From Dialister hominis (GTDB lineage Bacteria; Bacillota; Negativicutes; Veillonellales; Dialisteraceae): 64,000 bases of DNA. Shown here one piece after another: positions 10,912 to 19,722 of this stretch. The stretch is from the NCBI RefSeq assembly GCF_007164725.1, contig NZ_AP019697.1:1268501-1332500 (forward strand). The letters are read 5' to 3'. The stretch's first letter is position 1, and each line of letters begins with the position of its first letter. The position numbers were made by a program, and so were the translations under genes. The notes under the pieces were generated by a model. That model made no database searches. It was given only the letters and a program-made list of their open reading frames with translations, and was not told where the DNA came from.

Positions 10912-10967
10912 GGGTTTTTCAATAGCAAAATTGTTAAATTTTCATTATAGAAAAACCCAGGTACCTG
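10912..10967 (-). promoter_or_regulatory. pyr operon promoter and leader with inverted repeats
   Basis: On the minus strand TATAAT lies at 10949-10944; a good -35 is not obvious. The sequence around it is bracketed by a 9-base inverted repeat, GAAAAACCC (10950-10958) and GGGTTTTTC (10912-10920). A perfect palindrome CAGGTACCTG (10958-10967) lies just upstream of the -10 element. These could be an operator and a leader hairpin. No PyrR-binding loop is recognised. Confidence 0.45.
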
Positions 10968-10975
10968 AAGACATA

Positions 10976-12628
10976 CTACTTCTCACCGGATTGTCCCTTA
11001 TTCCCGGCGGAAAAGCGGACAGCCGCATGAATGGTTCTGGCAAAAGCAGGCGGAATTTCATTTTCCGTCAGCCTCTTTCCCAGAGCGCGCCCTATGATAA
11101 CGCCTTTGTTCCCATAGAGCCAGGCAAAGTAATAGAACTCCTGCGCTTTCTCATCTCTTGGATTAATATTCTTCAGCTTCTTTGGCGGATAAAAGCCCTT
11201 CGGAACGCCCAGCTTTGCTCCTGCTTTTTTGATCAGCGCAGAGCTTACGACATCCCCCGCTTCTTCAATATCCCCGATGACGTCATCGAGAAGCTTTCGT
11301 TTCCCATGTGACAGGCAGGATTTTACGACATCCATTTCAAAACAGATGTAGTCCGTATAGAAGACATAGGGAGAATGGTGCCTTGACCCCATGACGTCCC
11401 TGTCATAGAGACATACGGCCGGTATATGGAAACGTCGGATCAATTCAGCAATCTTTGAAATGGAACTTTCTCCCCGTGCATTGATGAGGCAGATTCCATG
11501 ATAATCAAACTGAACGCCGAGTGTCTTTGCAAAATAGCCGAAGGAACCATACTCCGTCTCTCCTTCGACAAGGATCGTGCAGCGGGAGTAAAGGGCTTCC
11601 TTGACTTCCGGGAAATGCATAATCAGATGCTTTTCTATTTCACTGTCAAAATGGAAGGAAGAACCGCAGGCAGCACGTACCATTTCCTTCTCATCCCTGT
11701 ACATGCGGATGATTTTCTGGTAGTCGTTGACAAGAGCATCCGTAGAATGAGTGACGACAAAGAGCTGCCCGTCCAGTCCGTCCACACCAAGAAGATTCTG
11801 CACAAGCTTCAAGAAGAAACTTTCCTTGTTATTCAGGATCGAACGGCAGAATGCCAGAAGAGCACGCTGGAGGTATGGATGCAGATGGAGCTCCGGCTCA
11901 TCAATATTCACAATGACAGGAAGAAGGCGCGTTCCGTCATTCTTCGTCATGATGATATTCTCGAAGGAAATCGCACGGCTTTCCCGCTTCTCCCGCATCA
12001 GGACAAGAAGCGAAACCCCTACGGCAATCATCAGCTTCATCGTGGAATCATAAGAAGTCCCGGAAATCTGTGCGCCGAAAATTTCACCGAAAAGGACCAG
12101 TGCGGCCTTATGAGGATCATCCTTAGGAAGGGAAATGGAAAAGCCTCTTTCCTTCATCATGCGTTCCACTTCTTCCACGGCCTCAGGACCATAGGAAAGA
12201 TATTCATCGAAGATACTGATCGTCCTGCCGGCCAGATTGTCATCCAGCATATTTTTAGGGATTTCAGAGAGAGCAAAATCCAGGCAGAAAAGGCAGCGCA
12301 TGTATTCAAGAGGAAGTGTTTCCCCTGTATCCATATTGTAGAGGCGCGGCACGATCTCCCTGACAGACTGTTTAAGCTCAATTCGGATGGAATCATTGCC
12401 GCCTTCATCTTTTGTCGTCAAATCGAAGGTAACCCGTATCGGAAGGTCTGAATCCAGGAAATCTGCCTCCTTGAATCCATATCCGTGCGTAGCTGATTTC
12501 AGAAGGCTCAGGAAATTACTCTTCCCTATATTATTGTCCCCTACAATATAATTGACCTGGCTGTCGAAATGAAAACTTACATTTTGAAACGTTCTGTAAT
12601 TTTCCACAGTCATTCCTGAAATAAACAT
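10976..12628 (-). CDS. OLD-family ATP-dependent nuclease (AAA + TOPRIM)
   Basis: About 550 residues. The N-terminal ABC-type ATPase shows Walker A VGDNNIGKS (near residue 30) and a later Walker-B-like region NIDEPELHLHPYLQRALL, followed by the H-loop VVTHSTD. The C-terminal TOPRIM nuclease domain shows ILVEGETE and, downstream, CLYDRDVMG, that is the Glu and DxD metal ligands. This is the class 1 OLD architecture. No UvrD/GajB-type helicase partner follows, so it is not a Gabija pair. Family members act as DNA nucleases, some in phage defence, but its role here is unknown. The start at 12628 (MFISGM) follows AAGGAGGG; an in-frame upstream ATG at 12649 was rejected. It ends just upstream of the pyr promoter. 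Confidence 0.88.
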   Translation of the reverse strand: MFISGMTVENYRTFQNVSFHFDSQVNYIVGDNNIGKSNFLSLLKSATHGYGFKEADFLDSDLPIRVTFDLTTKDEGGNDSIRIELKQSVREIVPRLYNMDTGETLPLEYMRCLFCLDFALSEIPKNMLDDNLAGRTISIFDEYLSYGPEAVEEVERMMKERGFSISLPKDDPHKAALVLFGEIFGAQISGTSYDSTMKLMIAVGVSLLVLMREKRESRAISFENIIMTKNDGTRLLPVIVNIDEPELHLHPYLQRALLAFCRSILNNKESFFLKLVQNLLGVDGLDGQLFVVTHSTDALVNDYQKIIRMYRDEKEMVRAACGSSFHFDSEIEKHLIMHFPEVKEALYSRCTILVEGETEYGSFGYFAKTLGVQFDYHGICLINARGESSISKIAELIRRFHIPAVCLYDRDVMGSRHHSPYVFYTDYICFEMDVVKSCLSHGKRKLLDDVIGDIEEAGDVVSSALIKKAGAKLGVPKGFYPPKKLKNINPRDEKAQEFYYFAWLYGNKGVIIGRALGKRLTENEIPPAFARTIHAAVRFSAGNKGQSGEK

Positions 12629-13147
12629 AATTTCCCTCCTTGCCGGCACTGCTTTTTCCTTTATTATATCATTCCAGAAAGGAAGAAACCTTTTATGCCT
12701 GCAGTTTTATTCACTTACGAAAAAGGACCTCAAAAGAGGTCTTTTTTTCAAGAATCGGAATCCGGATACATCCCGCGCCCGTAACAAGAAAAGGATGGGA
12801 TAAAAACAATTACGGCCGCGAGGGAAGAGAAAGAAAGTGTTAAATCAATCGGATTCCGCTTCCGTTCTGTCTGTGCAGCAGCCGTTTCCTGGATATCGTG
12901 TTTCCAGGAATAGCTGTTCACAGCATCCTTTTTCTTACATCTTTATTATATCGCTTTATAGAAATTTTATCATTTATAACATGTATATAATAAATTTCTT
13001 TCATTTTGATTTAGTTTACTTATTTTTATACTGAGTACTATTCCGGACAAATTCTTCCTCTTGTATGGCCTAAAGACCCTGCGGCCCCGTCTGTCCCCTT
13101 TACGTCCCTGGAGTTCGTATACAAAATACCATCGATTTTACGGCAAT
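12629..13147. other. Intergenic stretch, mostly featureless
   Basis: Near the left end a TATAAT on the minus strand (about 12680) probably belongs to the OLD gene promoter. A hairpin AGGACCTC/GAGGTCTTT at about 12722-12748 with T's on both sides could terminate in either direction. From 12750 to 13147 I see only AT-rich sequence and short, unconvincing reading frames. Confidence 0.5.
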
Positions 13148-13192
13148 AAAAAGCTGTGACAAAATGTACGATCATTTCATCACAGCTTTTTT
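13148..13192 (-). terminator. Terminator after ybaK (GCTGTGACAAAATG hairpin family)
   Basis: Arms AAAAGCTGTGA and TCACAGCTTTT, with inner CAAAATG and CATTT, form a long hairpin. It belongs to the same sequence family as the hairpins at 20191, 34262 and 39824. Confidence 0.75.
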
Positions 13193-13227
13193 ACCGCCAA
13201 AACAGATTTTCATAAAGCTTCCGTATT

Positions 13228-13713
13228 TTATTTCTGTGTCAGATCGGCTGCCTCCGCATGAATCAATTCTACGAGATCTTTTGGTGCAATCAGTACCTGG
13301 CGGCCTCTCTGGCCTGCGCTGATGCTGATCCTTTCATGGTTATAGCAGCTTTCATCAATATATGTAGGAAATTCTTTCTTCATTCCAATCGGTGAGCATC
13401 CGCCCCGGATATACCCCGTCAGACCCGGAAGTTCCTTGACATGAATCATTTCGACACTCTTGTTTCCACTTACACGGGCCGCTGCTTTCAAATCGATTTC
13501 CTTTTCAGAAGGAAGGCAGAAAACAACCGGACCTGTCTTGTCTCCCTTGGTAACGATCGTCTTGAATACCATATCTGCATCATAGCCTAATGCAGCAGCT
13601 GCATGAACGCCGGAAAGATCCTCTTCTGTGTAGTCGTAGGACTTTGTGTCATAATCAATTTTTTCTTTATCCAGAATTCTCATCACATTGGTCTTTTTTC
13701 CTTTTTTTGCCAT
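13228..13713 (-). CDS. ybaK: Cys-tRNA(Pro)/aminoacyl-tRNA deacylase YbaK-like
   Basis: Trans-editing factor that hydrolyses mischarged Cys-tRNA(Pro), so it guards translation accuracy. 161 residues, normal for YbaK/EbsC. Seen: VFKTIVTKGD, the conserved Lys-containing region DLKAAARVSGNKSVEM, and GYIRGGCSPIGMKK, the family signature with the Gly-rich substrate loop. It lies downstream of the tRNA cluster on the same strand but has the tRNA terminator between, so it probably uses its own promoter. Confidence 0.93.
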   Translation of the reverse strand: MAKKGKKTNVMRILDKEKIDYDTKSYDYTEEDLSGVHAAAALGYDADMVFKTIVTKGDKTGPVVFCLPSEKEIDLKAAARVSGNKSVEMIHVKELPGLTGYIRGGCSPIGMKKEFPTYIDESCYNHERISISAGQRGRQVLIAPKDLVELIHAEAADLTQK

Positions 13714-13748
13714 GATAATTACCTCTGATAAATGTTTTTATAAATTAA

Positions 13749-13775
13749 AAGGGCCGGAGCACAAAGCTCCGGCCT
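13749..13775 (-). terminator. Terminator of the tRNA cluster
   Basis: Perfect GC-rich stem GGCCGGAGC/GCTCCGGCC with a 5-base loop, followed on the minus strand by TTTTAATTTAT. It lies 14 bases after the CCA of tRNA-Leu. Confidence 0.9.
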
Positions 13776-13789
13776 GTTTGATTCTTAAT

Positions 13790-13878
13790 TGGTGCCGAGG
13801 ACCGGAATCGAACCGGTACGAATCTTACGATTCGAGGGATTTTAAGTCCCTTGCGTCTGCCAGTTCCGCCACCCCGGC
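13790..13878 (-). tRNA. tRNA-Leu (anticodon TAA)
   Basis: 89 bases with an encoded CCA. Acceptor GCCGGGG pairs with CCTCGGC, the anticodon region reads ACTTAAAATC, the long variable arm (CGAATCGTAAGATTCG) is typical of class II tRNA-Leu, and the T-loop is GGTTCGATTCC. Confidence 0.97.
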
Positions 13879-13897
13879 AGGTAACTTTAAAAAAATA

Positions 13898-13971
13898 TGG
13901 AGGCGGCACCCAGAATCGAACTGGGGATAAAGGTTTTGCAGACCTCTGCCTTACCGCTTGGCTATGCCGCC
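13898..13971 (-). tRNA. tRNA-Cys (anticodon GCA)
   Basis: 74 bases with encoded CCA. Acceptor GGCGGCA pairs with TGCCGCC, the anticodon loop is TCTGCAAAA, the discriminator is U as expected for Cys, and the T-loop is AGTTCGATTCT. Confidence 0.97.
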
Positions 13972-13974
13972 ATA

Positions 13975-14049
13975 TGGAGCGGAAAACGGGACTCGAACCC
14001 GCGACCCCAACCTTGGCAAGGTTGTGCTCTACCACTGAGCTACTTCCGC
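13975..14049 (-). tRNA. tRNA-Gly (anticodon GCC)
   Basis: 75 bases with encoded CCA. Acceptor GCGGAAG pairs with TTTCCGC, the anticodon stem-loop is AACCTTGGCAAGGTT, and the T-loop is GGTTCGAGTCC. Confidence 0.97.
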
Positions 14050-14051
14050 GC

Positions 14052-14128
14052 TGGCGACCCGGATCAGATTTGAACTGACGATCTCCGCCGTGACAGGGCG
14101 GCATGTTAGACCACTACACCACCGGGCC
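14052..14128 (-). tRNA. tRNA-Asp (anticodon GTC)
   Basis: 77 bases with encoded CCA. Acceptor GGCCCGG pairs with CCGGGTC, the anticodon stem-loop is CCGCCCTGTCACGGCGG, and the T-loop is AGTTCAAATCT. First gene of the cluster; spacing to tRNA-Gly is two bases. Confidence 0.97.
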
Positions 14129-14147
14129 GCACGTAAGTTACTTGAAT

Positions 14148-14176
14148 AGTATACCCATTAATGCTAAATTTGTCAA
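14148..14176 (-). promoter_or_regulatory. Promoter of the tRNA cluster
   Basis: Consensus TTGACA (14176-14171) and TATACT (14153-14148) with a 17-base spacer lie about 20 bases before tRNA-Asp. This is a strong promoter, as expected for stable RNA. Confidence 0.85.
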
Positions 14177-14288
14177 GCGTAATTAAAGAACTCTTTAGGA
14201 TGCGGTCAAACCGCTCCATTCAGCACTTTTTCCCCTGCTTTGAAAATAAAAATTCCCGGCATCCTGCCATGCAGTCTGCCGGGGAATT

Positions 14289-14594
14289 TTATTGATCTCC
14301 CTTGCCGTACATATCCCACTGCATTTCCATAATATGGAAACGGTCTTCTGAGCTGTGTTTTTGCAGGTGAAGAATATCCTTCTGCTGTTCCTTGTTTTCT
14401 TCCAGCGCTTTTTCTGCTTCCCAGCGGATATCATTCAATTGATCATCATAGCGGGAGGCTTCTATATTCATCATCCTTGTCTGCAGATCCGTAATCAGAA
14501 CCTGCTGGTAAATCGTCATTCCCGTCAGGGCGATCAGTGCAAGGTATAAATACTTCTTATCCTTCCAGCCGATTTTAGCTTTCCAATTGCTCAC
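14289..14594 (-). CDS. Small membrane protein with coiled-coil tail, unknown
   Basis: 101 residues and not recognised. A single hydrophobic segment (about residues 15-35, YLYLALIALTGMTIYQQVL) is followed by a charged helix rich in Glu, Lys and Gln (IRWEAEKALEENKEQQ), probably a coiled coil. Start is GTG, eight bases after the stop of the LysR gene, with AAAGGA inside the end of that gene, so translation is likely coupled to it. A hairpin with AAAATTCCC/GGGAATTTT arms follows at about 14248-14291. Function unknown. Confidence 0.6.
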   Translation of the reverse strand: MSNWKAKIGWKDKKYLYLALIALTGMTIYQQVLITDLQTRMMNIEASRYDDQLNDIRWEAEKALEENKEQQKDILHLQKHSSEDRFHIMEMQWDMYGKGDQ

Positions 14595-14601
14595 GGATAC
14601 T

Positions 14602-15525
14602 TTATTCCTTTATGCCTTCATCCAGTTTTGTATCTACATTCAGAAGTGTCAGATGATCCTTGGTGAATTTGATCCATAAACGGGCTGCTCTGGACAGGTA
14701 GCGGCCTTTCTTCCAGATCGCATAGAGATGATGCGTCATGCGCGGTTCTGTCATGACACGGGTGACAACCTTGCTGTCTTCGCTGTTTGCCGGGCAAAGG
14801 CGGGAAGGAAGGATGGCAACGCCAAGTCCGCTCATGACGGTCTGCAGCATCAATTCACGCTGGCTGGTTTCAAATACAACCTTCGGAGTGAATCCGATCT
14901 TCTTGCAGTTGGCAAGAATGTCGTCATGAAGATTGAAATCATCACGGTAAAGAACGAGCGGATAGTCTGCCAGAAGTTTCATCGGGACTTCCTTGTGTTC
15001 TTCCAGCGGATAGCCCTTTGGCATGACGACGCACATCTCATCTTCAGAAAGGAAGAAAGATTCAAAATCCTTATTCGGGATGGTGCAGATGATGCCTACA
15101 TCAATGACGCCTTCCTGAACGGATGATTCAATGACTTTGGAACCATGTTCATACAATTTGATGGCAATCTGCGGATATGTTTTCTTGAATTCACCCAGAA
15201 GCTTTGCGAATACATGGGCATCCGTAATAGGCGGAAGTCCGATCTCAATCGTATCCTGCTTCAGATTGAATTCGTTTTCAAAGTCTGATTTCAAATGTTC
15301 AAAAACAAACAAGCAGCGCTTAGCATAGTTCAGGAAGATGGTTCCAGGAGCTGTGATTTCTACAGTCTTCGCATTTCTGATAAAGAGCGTAACCCCCAGC
15401 TCTTCTTCAAGTGATTTGATCATACGGCTGATTGCAGACTGTGAAATGTGCAAATTTCTGGCCGCCTTGCTGAAGCTCTTCTGCTCCGCCACTTCCATAA
15501 AATACTTCAGGTGACGATAGTCCAT
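14602..15525 (-). CDS. LysR-family transcriptional regulator
   Basis: 307 residues from ATG at 15525 (MDYRHLKYF), preceded by GGAGG. The N-terminal winged helix-turn-helix is typical (FMEVAEQKSFSKAARNLHISQSAISRMIKSLE), and the remainder is a periplasmic-binding-like inducer domain. It is divergent from nifJ, with about 450 bases between them. By LysR convention it may control the divergent gene, but no direct evidence for that target is seen. TATAAT near 15632 on the minus strand may be its promoter. Confidence 0.92.
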   Translation of the reverse strand: MDYRHLKYFMEVAEQKSFSKAARNLHISQSAISRMIKSLEEELGVTLFIRNAKTVEITAPGTIFLNYAKRCLFVFEHLKSDFENEFNLKQDTIEIGLPPITDAHVFAKLLGEFKKTYPQIAIKLYEHGSKVIESSVQEGVIDVGIICTIPNKDFESFFLSEDEMCVVMPKGYPLEEHKEVPMKLLADYPLVLYRDDFNLHDDILANCKKIGFTPKVVFETSQRELMLQTVMSGLGVAILPSRLCPANSEDSKVVTRVMTEPRMTHHLYAIWKKGRYLSRAARLWIKFTKDHLTLLNVDTKLDEGIKE

Positions 15526-15971
15526 GGCATATTCCTCCTGTTTCCGTATATGCTTTTCTTTATCATAGGAAAGCAATTGAATGCATGCGCCCGGGGCCAA
15601 TTCTTCTTGTGGAATAATTGAGTTTATCTTATAATAATAATGTATCTACCTCTGCTAGATGCACCCTGAAAAAGCGCAATGTTTTGCATAACTCTGGCTG
15701 AGTAAAACGCTGGATACCTATGCAAATTTATCATAAAATCATTGTACATAATTTTCAGGGTTCTTGCAAGAGAATCAGCGGCTTGAGGTTGTTTTTCAGA
15801 GTATAAAAAAGGCATGTGTTCACGAATGAGTGAAATGATCCATCACCAGGGCCTTTCAAGCTCTTTTCTGCTTCATCTGCTGCTTCCATTGTGCATATGT
15901 CCCTCTTGAGGGCATTTTAGGAAAAGTCTGAAAGCCCAGATTTTTCTGTAAAGAAAAAGGAGTGTTTATTT
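15526..15971. promoter_or_regulatory. Divergent control region between lysR and nifJ
   Basis: Holds no gene. Visible elements: minus-strand -10-like TATAAT near 15632; an imperfect palindrome TTCTTGCAAGAGAA near 15761; plus-strand TATAAA at 15802; and a hairpin CCCTC-TT-GAGGG near 15902 in what would be the nifJ leader. The length and the palindromes suggest regulated expression. Which of them the LysR protein binds is not known. Confidence 0.4.
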
Positions 15972-18900
15972 GTGAGAAAAGTAAAAACAATGGATGGCAA
16001 TACAGCTGCTGCGTATATTTCCTACGCTTTCACAGAAGTAGCTGCTATTTATCCAATTACCCCTTCTTCTCCGATGGCTGAAGTGGTAGACGAATGGTCC
16101 GCACACGGAAAGAAAAACATTTTCGGCGACACCGTACATGTTGTTGAAATGCAGTCCGAAGGCGGCGCATCCGGCGCATTCCACGGCTCTCTGCAGAGCG
16201 GTGCGCTGACTACTACCTATACAGCATCGCAGGGCATGCTCCTCATGCTTCCAAACATGTATAAAGTAGCTGGCGAACTTCTTCCGGGCGTTTTCCATAT
16301 CGCTGCCCGTGCACTGGCCAACCATGCTTTGTCCATTTTTGGCGATCATCAGGATGTCATGAGTGCAAGAGCTACCGGCTGCGCTATGCTGGCTGAAGCT
16401 AACGCACAGGAAATCATGGATCTTTCCGGCGTCGCTCATCTGGCTGCCATCAAAGGCCGCGTTCCTTTCATCAACTTCTTCGATGGTTTCCGTACAAGCC
16501 ATGAAATCCAGAAGATTGAAGTCCTGGATTATGATGAACTGGCTCCTCTCATCGATCAGGAAGCACTGGCTGATTTCAGAGCAAGAGCTCTGAACCCGAA
16601 TCACCCGGTCATCCGCGGCACAGCAGAAAATCCGGATGTCTACTTCCAGCACTGCGAATCCGCAAACCCCTATTACAATGCACTTCCTGACATCGTTCAG
16701 GGCTACATGGACAAGATCAGCGCTATCACCGGCAGAGAATATCACCTCTTTGACTACTATGGTGCTCCGGATGCTGACCGCATCGTCATTGCCATCGGCT
16801 CTGTCACGGATATCTGCAAAGATGTCACAGACGCCCTTAATGCACATGGCGAAAAGGTAGGCGTACTGAACGTCCACCTCTTCCGTCCGTTCTCCGTCAA
16901 GCATTTCCTGTCCCAGATTCCGGATACAGTCAAGAAGATTGCTGTCCTCGACAGGACAAGAGAACCGGGCGCCATCGGCGAACCGCTGTATCTTGACGTT
17001 GTCAGCGCCATCGCTTCTTCCGGCCGTTCCATCAAGGTATGCGGCGGACGTTACGGCCTTGGTTCCAAGGACGTTGTTCCGGAAGACATCATGGCTGTCT
17101 ATGAACACCTCAAGGAAGAAACACCGCGCCACAACTTTACACTGTCCATCAACGACGATGTGACAAACCTCTCTCTGGCACCGGTTCCTGTACCGGAAAT
17201 GCCAAGCAAGCTTGTATCCTGCAAATTCTGGGGCTTCGGTTCTGACGGCACCGTCGGCGCAAACAAGAGCGCCATCAAGATCATCGGCGACCACACTGAC
17301 CTCTATGCACAGGGCTACTTCGCTTATGATTCCAAGAAATCCGGCGGCGTAACAATCTCCCACCTCCGTTTCGGACCGGATCCGATCAGAAGACCATACC
17401 TGATCAGCAAAGCAGACTACATTGCCTGCCACCGCCCATCCTACATTTACAAGTATGACCTTCTCCGCGGACTCAAGCCAGGCGGCATCTTCCTCCTGAA
17501 CTCCACATGGAGAAAAGAAGATCTCGACAGAGTCCTCCCGGTCGGCATGAAGAGAAAACTCGCTGCTCTCCACGCAAAATTCTACATCATCGATGCATTT
17601 GAAATTGCAAAGGAAATCGGCCTTGGCGGACGCATCAACATGATCATGCAGTCTGCATTCTTCCATCTGACCCACATCATTCCTGATGAAGACAGCATCA
17701 GATACCTGAAGGAATCCAACGAACACTCCTACGGCAAGAAGGGCCAGGATGTCGTTGACATGAACAACCGCGCTGTTGATGCAGGCATGCAGGGCATTGT
17801 TGAAGTACCGGTTCCTGAAGAATGGGCTCACGCAACAACCGGAGGCTCCATTGCCAGAGTAGAACGTCCTGATTTCGTAAAGAACGTCTGCGATGTCATG
17901 AACCGTCAGGAAGGCGATGATCTCCCTGTTTCCACCTTCACCGGCATGGAAGACGGCACATTCCCGTCCGGCACTTCCAAGTATGAACGCCCGACCGCTG
18001 CTATCAACGTTCCTGAATGGATTGCTGAAAACTGCATCGAATGCAACCAGTGCGCTATCGTCTGCCCACATGCAACAATCCGTCCTGTACTCGTTACAGA
18101 AGAAGAAGAAGAAGCTGCTCCTGAAGGATTCATCGTCAAGGAATTCAGAGGACCAGTCAAAGGCCTCAAGTTCCGCATCATTATCGATCAGGAAGACTGC
18201 TATGGCTGCGGCATCTGCGCTAACGTATGCCCGGCTCCGAAGAAAGCTCTTGTCATGAAACCGCTTGATACCCAGATTTCCAAGCAGAATCTCTGGGATT
18301 ATGCAATGAATCTTCCGGAAAGAACGAACCCGATCGGAAAGACAACCGCCAGAGGCACTGCCTTTGAACCGACCTACTTCGAATTCTCCGGCGCTTGCGC
18401 AGGATGCGGCGAAACACCTTATATCAATATGGTAACCAGACTGTTCGGTGATCGCATGGTCATTGCCAATGCTACAGGCTGCTCCTCCATTTACGGTGCA
18501 AGCTCCCCGTCCATGCCATATACAAAGAACCTTCGCGGACAGGGTCCTGCATGGGCTAACTCCCTCTTCGAAGACAACGCTGAATACGGTCTTGGCATGC
18601 ACCTCGGCGAACAGAAACTCCGTGACCGCCTTGTTCAGAGAATTACAAATGCTCTTCCTTCCGCAACCGGCGATGTCAAAGAAGCTATGGAAGAATGGCT
18701 TGACAAGAAGGATGTAGGCGCAGGCACACGTCTCCGCGCTGAAACACTTGAAAGCGCTCTGGAAGCAGAAGTCTCCGCTCATCCGGAATACAAGGATCTC
18801 CTTGAACTGAAAGACCACTTCATCAAGAAGAGCCAGTGGATCTTCGGCGGCGACGGCTGGGCTTATGATATCGGCTTCGGCGGCCTCGATCAGGTTCTTG

Positions 18901-19517
18901 CATCCGGCGAAGACGTCAATGTCCTCGTTCTCGATACCGAAGTTTACTCCAACACCGGCGGACAGTCCTCCAAGTCCACACCGGCTGCTGCCATTGCAAA
19001 ATTTGCAGCTTCCGGCAAGAAGACAAAGAAGAAAGATCTCGGCATGATTGCTGTTTCCTATGGATACATCTATGTAGCTCAGATTGCTCTTGGCGCTGAC
19101 ATGAACCAGGCATTCAAGGCTATTGCAGAAGCAGAAGCATATCCGGGACCGTCCCTGATCATTGCATACTCTCCATGCATCAACCACGGCCTGAAAGCCG
19201 GAATGGGCATGTCCTCTGCTGAAGAGAAACGCGCTGTAGAATGCGGTTACTGGTGCAACTGGCGCTACAACCCGACTCTTCTCGAAGAAGGAAAGAACCC
19301 GTTCCATCTCGACAGCCGTGAACCGAAGGGCAACTTCAGAGAATACCTCATGGGCGAAGTCCGTTACTCCTCCCTGGCAAAACTCTTCCCTGAAGAAGCA
19401 GAAGCACTCTTCGAAAAGACCGAAAGAGATGCCCTCCAGCGCAGAGAAAACTATGTACGTATCCAGAAATCCTACGATCTGGAAATCGAAGCTAAAAAAG
19501 CTGCTGAACAGAAATAA
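15972..19517 (+). CDS. nifJ: Pyruvate:ferredoxin (flavodoxin) oxidoreductase
   Basis: Splits pyruvate and CoA to acetyl-CoA, CO2 and reduced ferredoxin, the central step of anaerobic pyruvate use. Single-chain homodimeric form, 1181 residues, full length. Domains in order: the pyrimidine-binding domain (YPITPSSPMAE), domain II/III, two [4Fe-4S] ferredoxin motifs (CIECNQCAIVCPH and CYGCGICANVCP, about residues 680-755), the proximal cluster motif CAGCGETPY, and the TPP domain (GGDGWAYDIGFGGLDQV and then NTGGQSSKSTP). Start GTG at 15972 follows AAGGAG by ten bases and gives the family N-terminus MRKVKTMDGNTAA; ATG at 15990 is the alternative. Codon use is markedly biased, as in highly expressed genes. 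Confidence 0.98.
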   Translation: MRKVKTMDGNTAAAYISYAFTEVAAIYPITPSSPMAEVVDEWSAHGKKNIFGDTVHVVEMQSEGGASGAFHGSLQSGALTTTYTASQGMLLMLPNMYKVAGELLPGVFHIAARALANHALSIFGDHQDVMSARATGCAMLAEANAQEIMDLSGVAHLAAIKGRVPFINFFDGFRTSHEIQKIEVLDYDELAPLIDQEALADFRARALNPNHPVIRGTAENPDVYFQHCESANPYYNALPDIVQGYMDKISAITGREYHLFDYYGAPDADRIVIAIGSVTDICKDVTDALNAHGEKVGVLNVHLFRPFSVKHFLSQIPDTVKKIAVLDRTREPGAIGEPLYLDVVSAIASSGRSIKVCGGRYGLGSKDVVPEDIMAVYEHLKEETPRHNFTLSINDDVTNLSLAPVPVPEMPSKLVSCKFWGFGSDGTVGANKSAIKIIGDHTDLYAQGYFAYDSKKSGGVTISHLRFGPDPIRRPYLISKADYIACHRPSYIYKYDLLRGLKPGGIFLLNSTWRKEDLDRVLPVGMKRKLAALHAKFYIIDAFEIAKEIGLGGRINMIMQSAFFHLTHIIPDEDSIRYLKESNEHSYGKKGQDVVDMNNRAVDAGMQGIVEVPVPEEWAHATTGGSIARVERPDFVKNVCDVMNRQEGDDLPVSTFTGMEDGTFPSGTSKYERPTAAINVPEWIAENCIECNQCAIVCPHATIRPVLVTEEEEEAAPEGFIVKEFRGPVKGLKFRIIIDQEDCYGCGICANVCPAPKKALVMKPLDTQISKQNLWDYAMNLPERTNPIGKTTARGTAFEPTYFEFSGACAGCGETPYINMVTRLFGDRMVIANATGCSSIYGASSPSMPYTKNLRGQGPAWANSLFEDNAEYGLGMHLGEQKLRDRLVQRITNALPSATGDVKEAMEEWLDKKDVGAGTRLRAETLESALEAEVSAHPEYKDLLELKDHFIKKSQWIFGGDGWAYDIGFGGLDQVLASGEDVNVLVLDTEVYSNTGGQSSKSTPAAAIAKFAASGKKTKKKDLGMIAVSYGYIYVAQIALGADMNQAFKAIAEAEAYPGPSLIIAYSPCINHGLKAGMGMSSAEEKRAVECGYWCNWRYNPTLLEEGKNPFHLDSREPKGNFREYLMGEVRYSSLAKLFPEEAEALFEKTERDALQRRENYVRIQKSYDLEIEAKKAAEQK

Positions 19518-19564
19518 GGATCTGAAGTCTGCTATGCAGGCACATGCTCTATAATGCTGAATAA

Positions 19565-19601
19565 GAAATCCTGCGGGGTACGGCCCTGCAGGATTTTTTA
19601 T
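19565..19601 (+). terminator. nifJ terminator
   Basis: AAATCCTGCGGGG pairs with CCCTGCAGGATTT around a short loop, followed by a run of six T's. Confidence 0.85.
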
Positions 19602-19722
19602 TGATTCCTTATCACTGCCATTCATTTGCCACTTTTCTCCCGTTATGTTACGATGAGGGTAAGAGAATACAAGGAAGTCATCATTTCGCGATCTCTCATA
19701 TTTTCCAAAGGAGGCTGTCACG

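Noticed and set aside
10976..12628. Gabija-type defence system
   Set aside because: The OLD nuclease has no UvrD-like helicase partner gene on either side.
15966..19721. A 1251-codon open frame antisense to nifJ
   Set aside because: It mirrors the codon bias of nifJ, is rich in Cys, Phe and Ser, has no family resemblance, and lacks a suitable ribosome site. It is a shadow of a highly biased gene.
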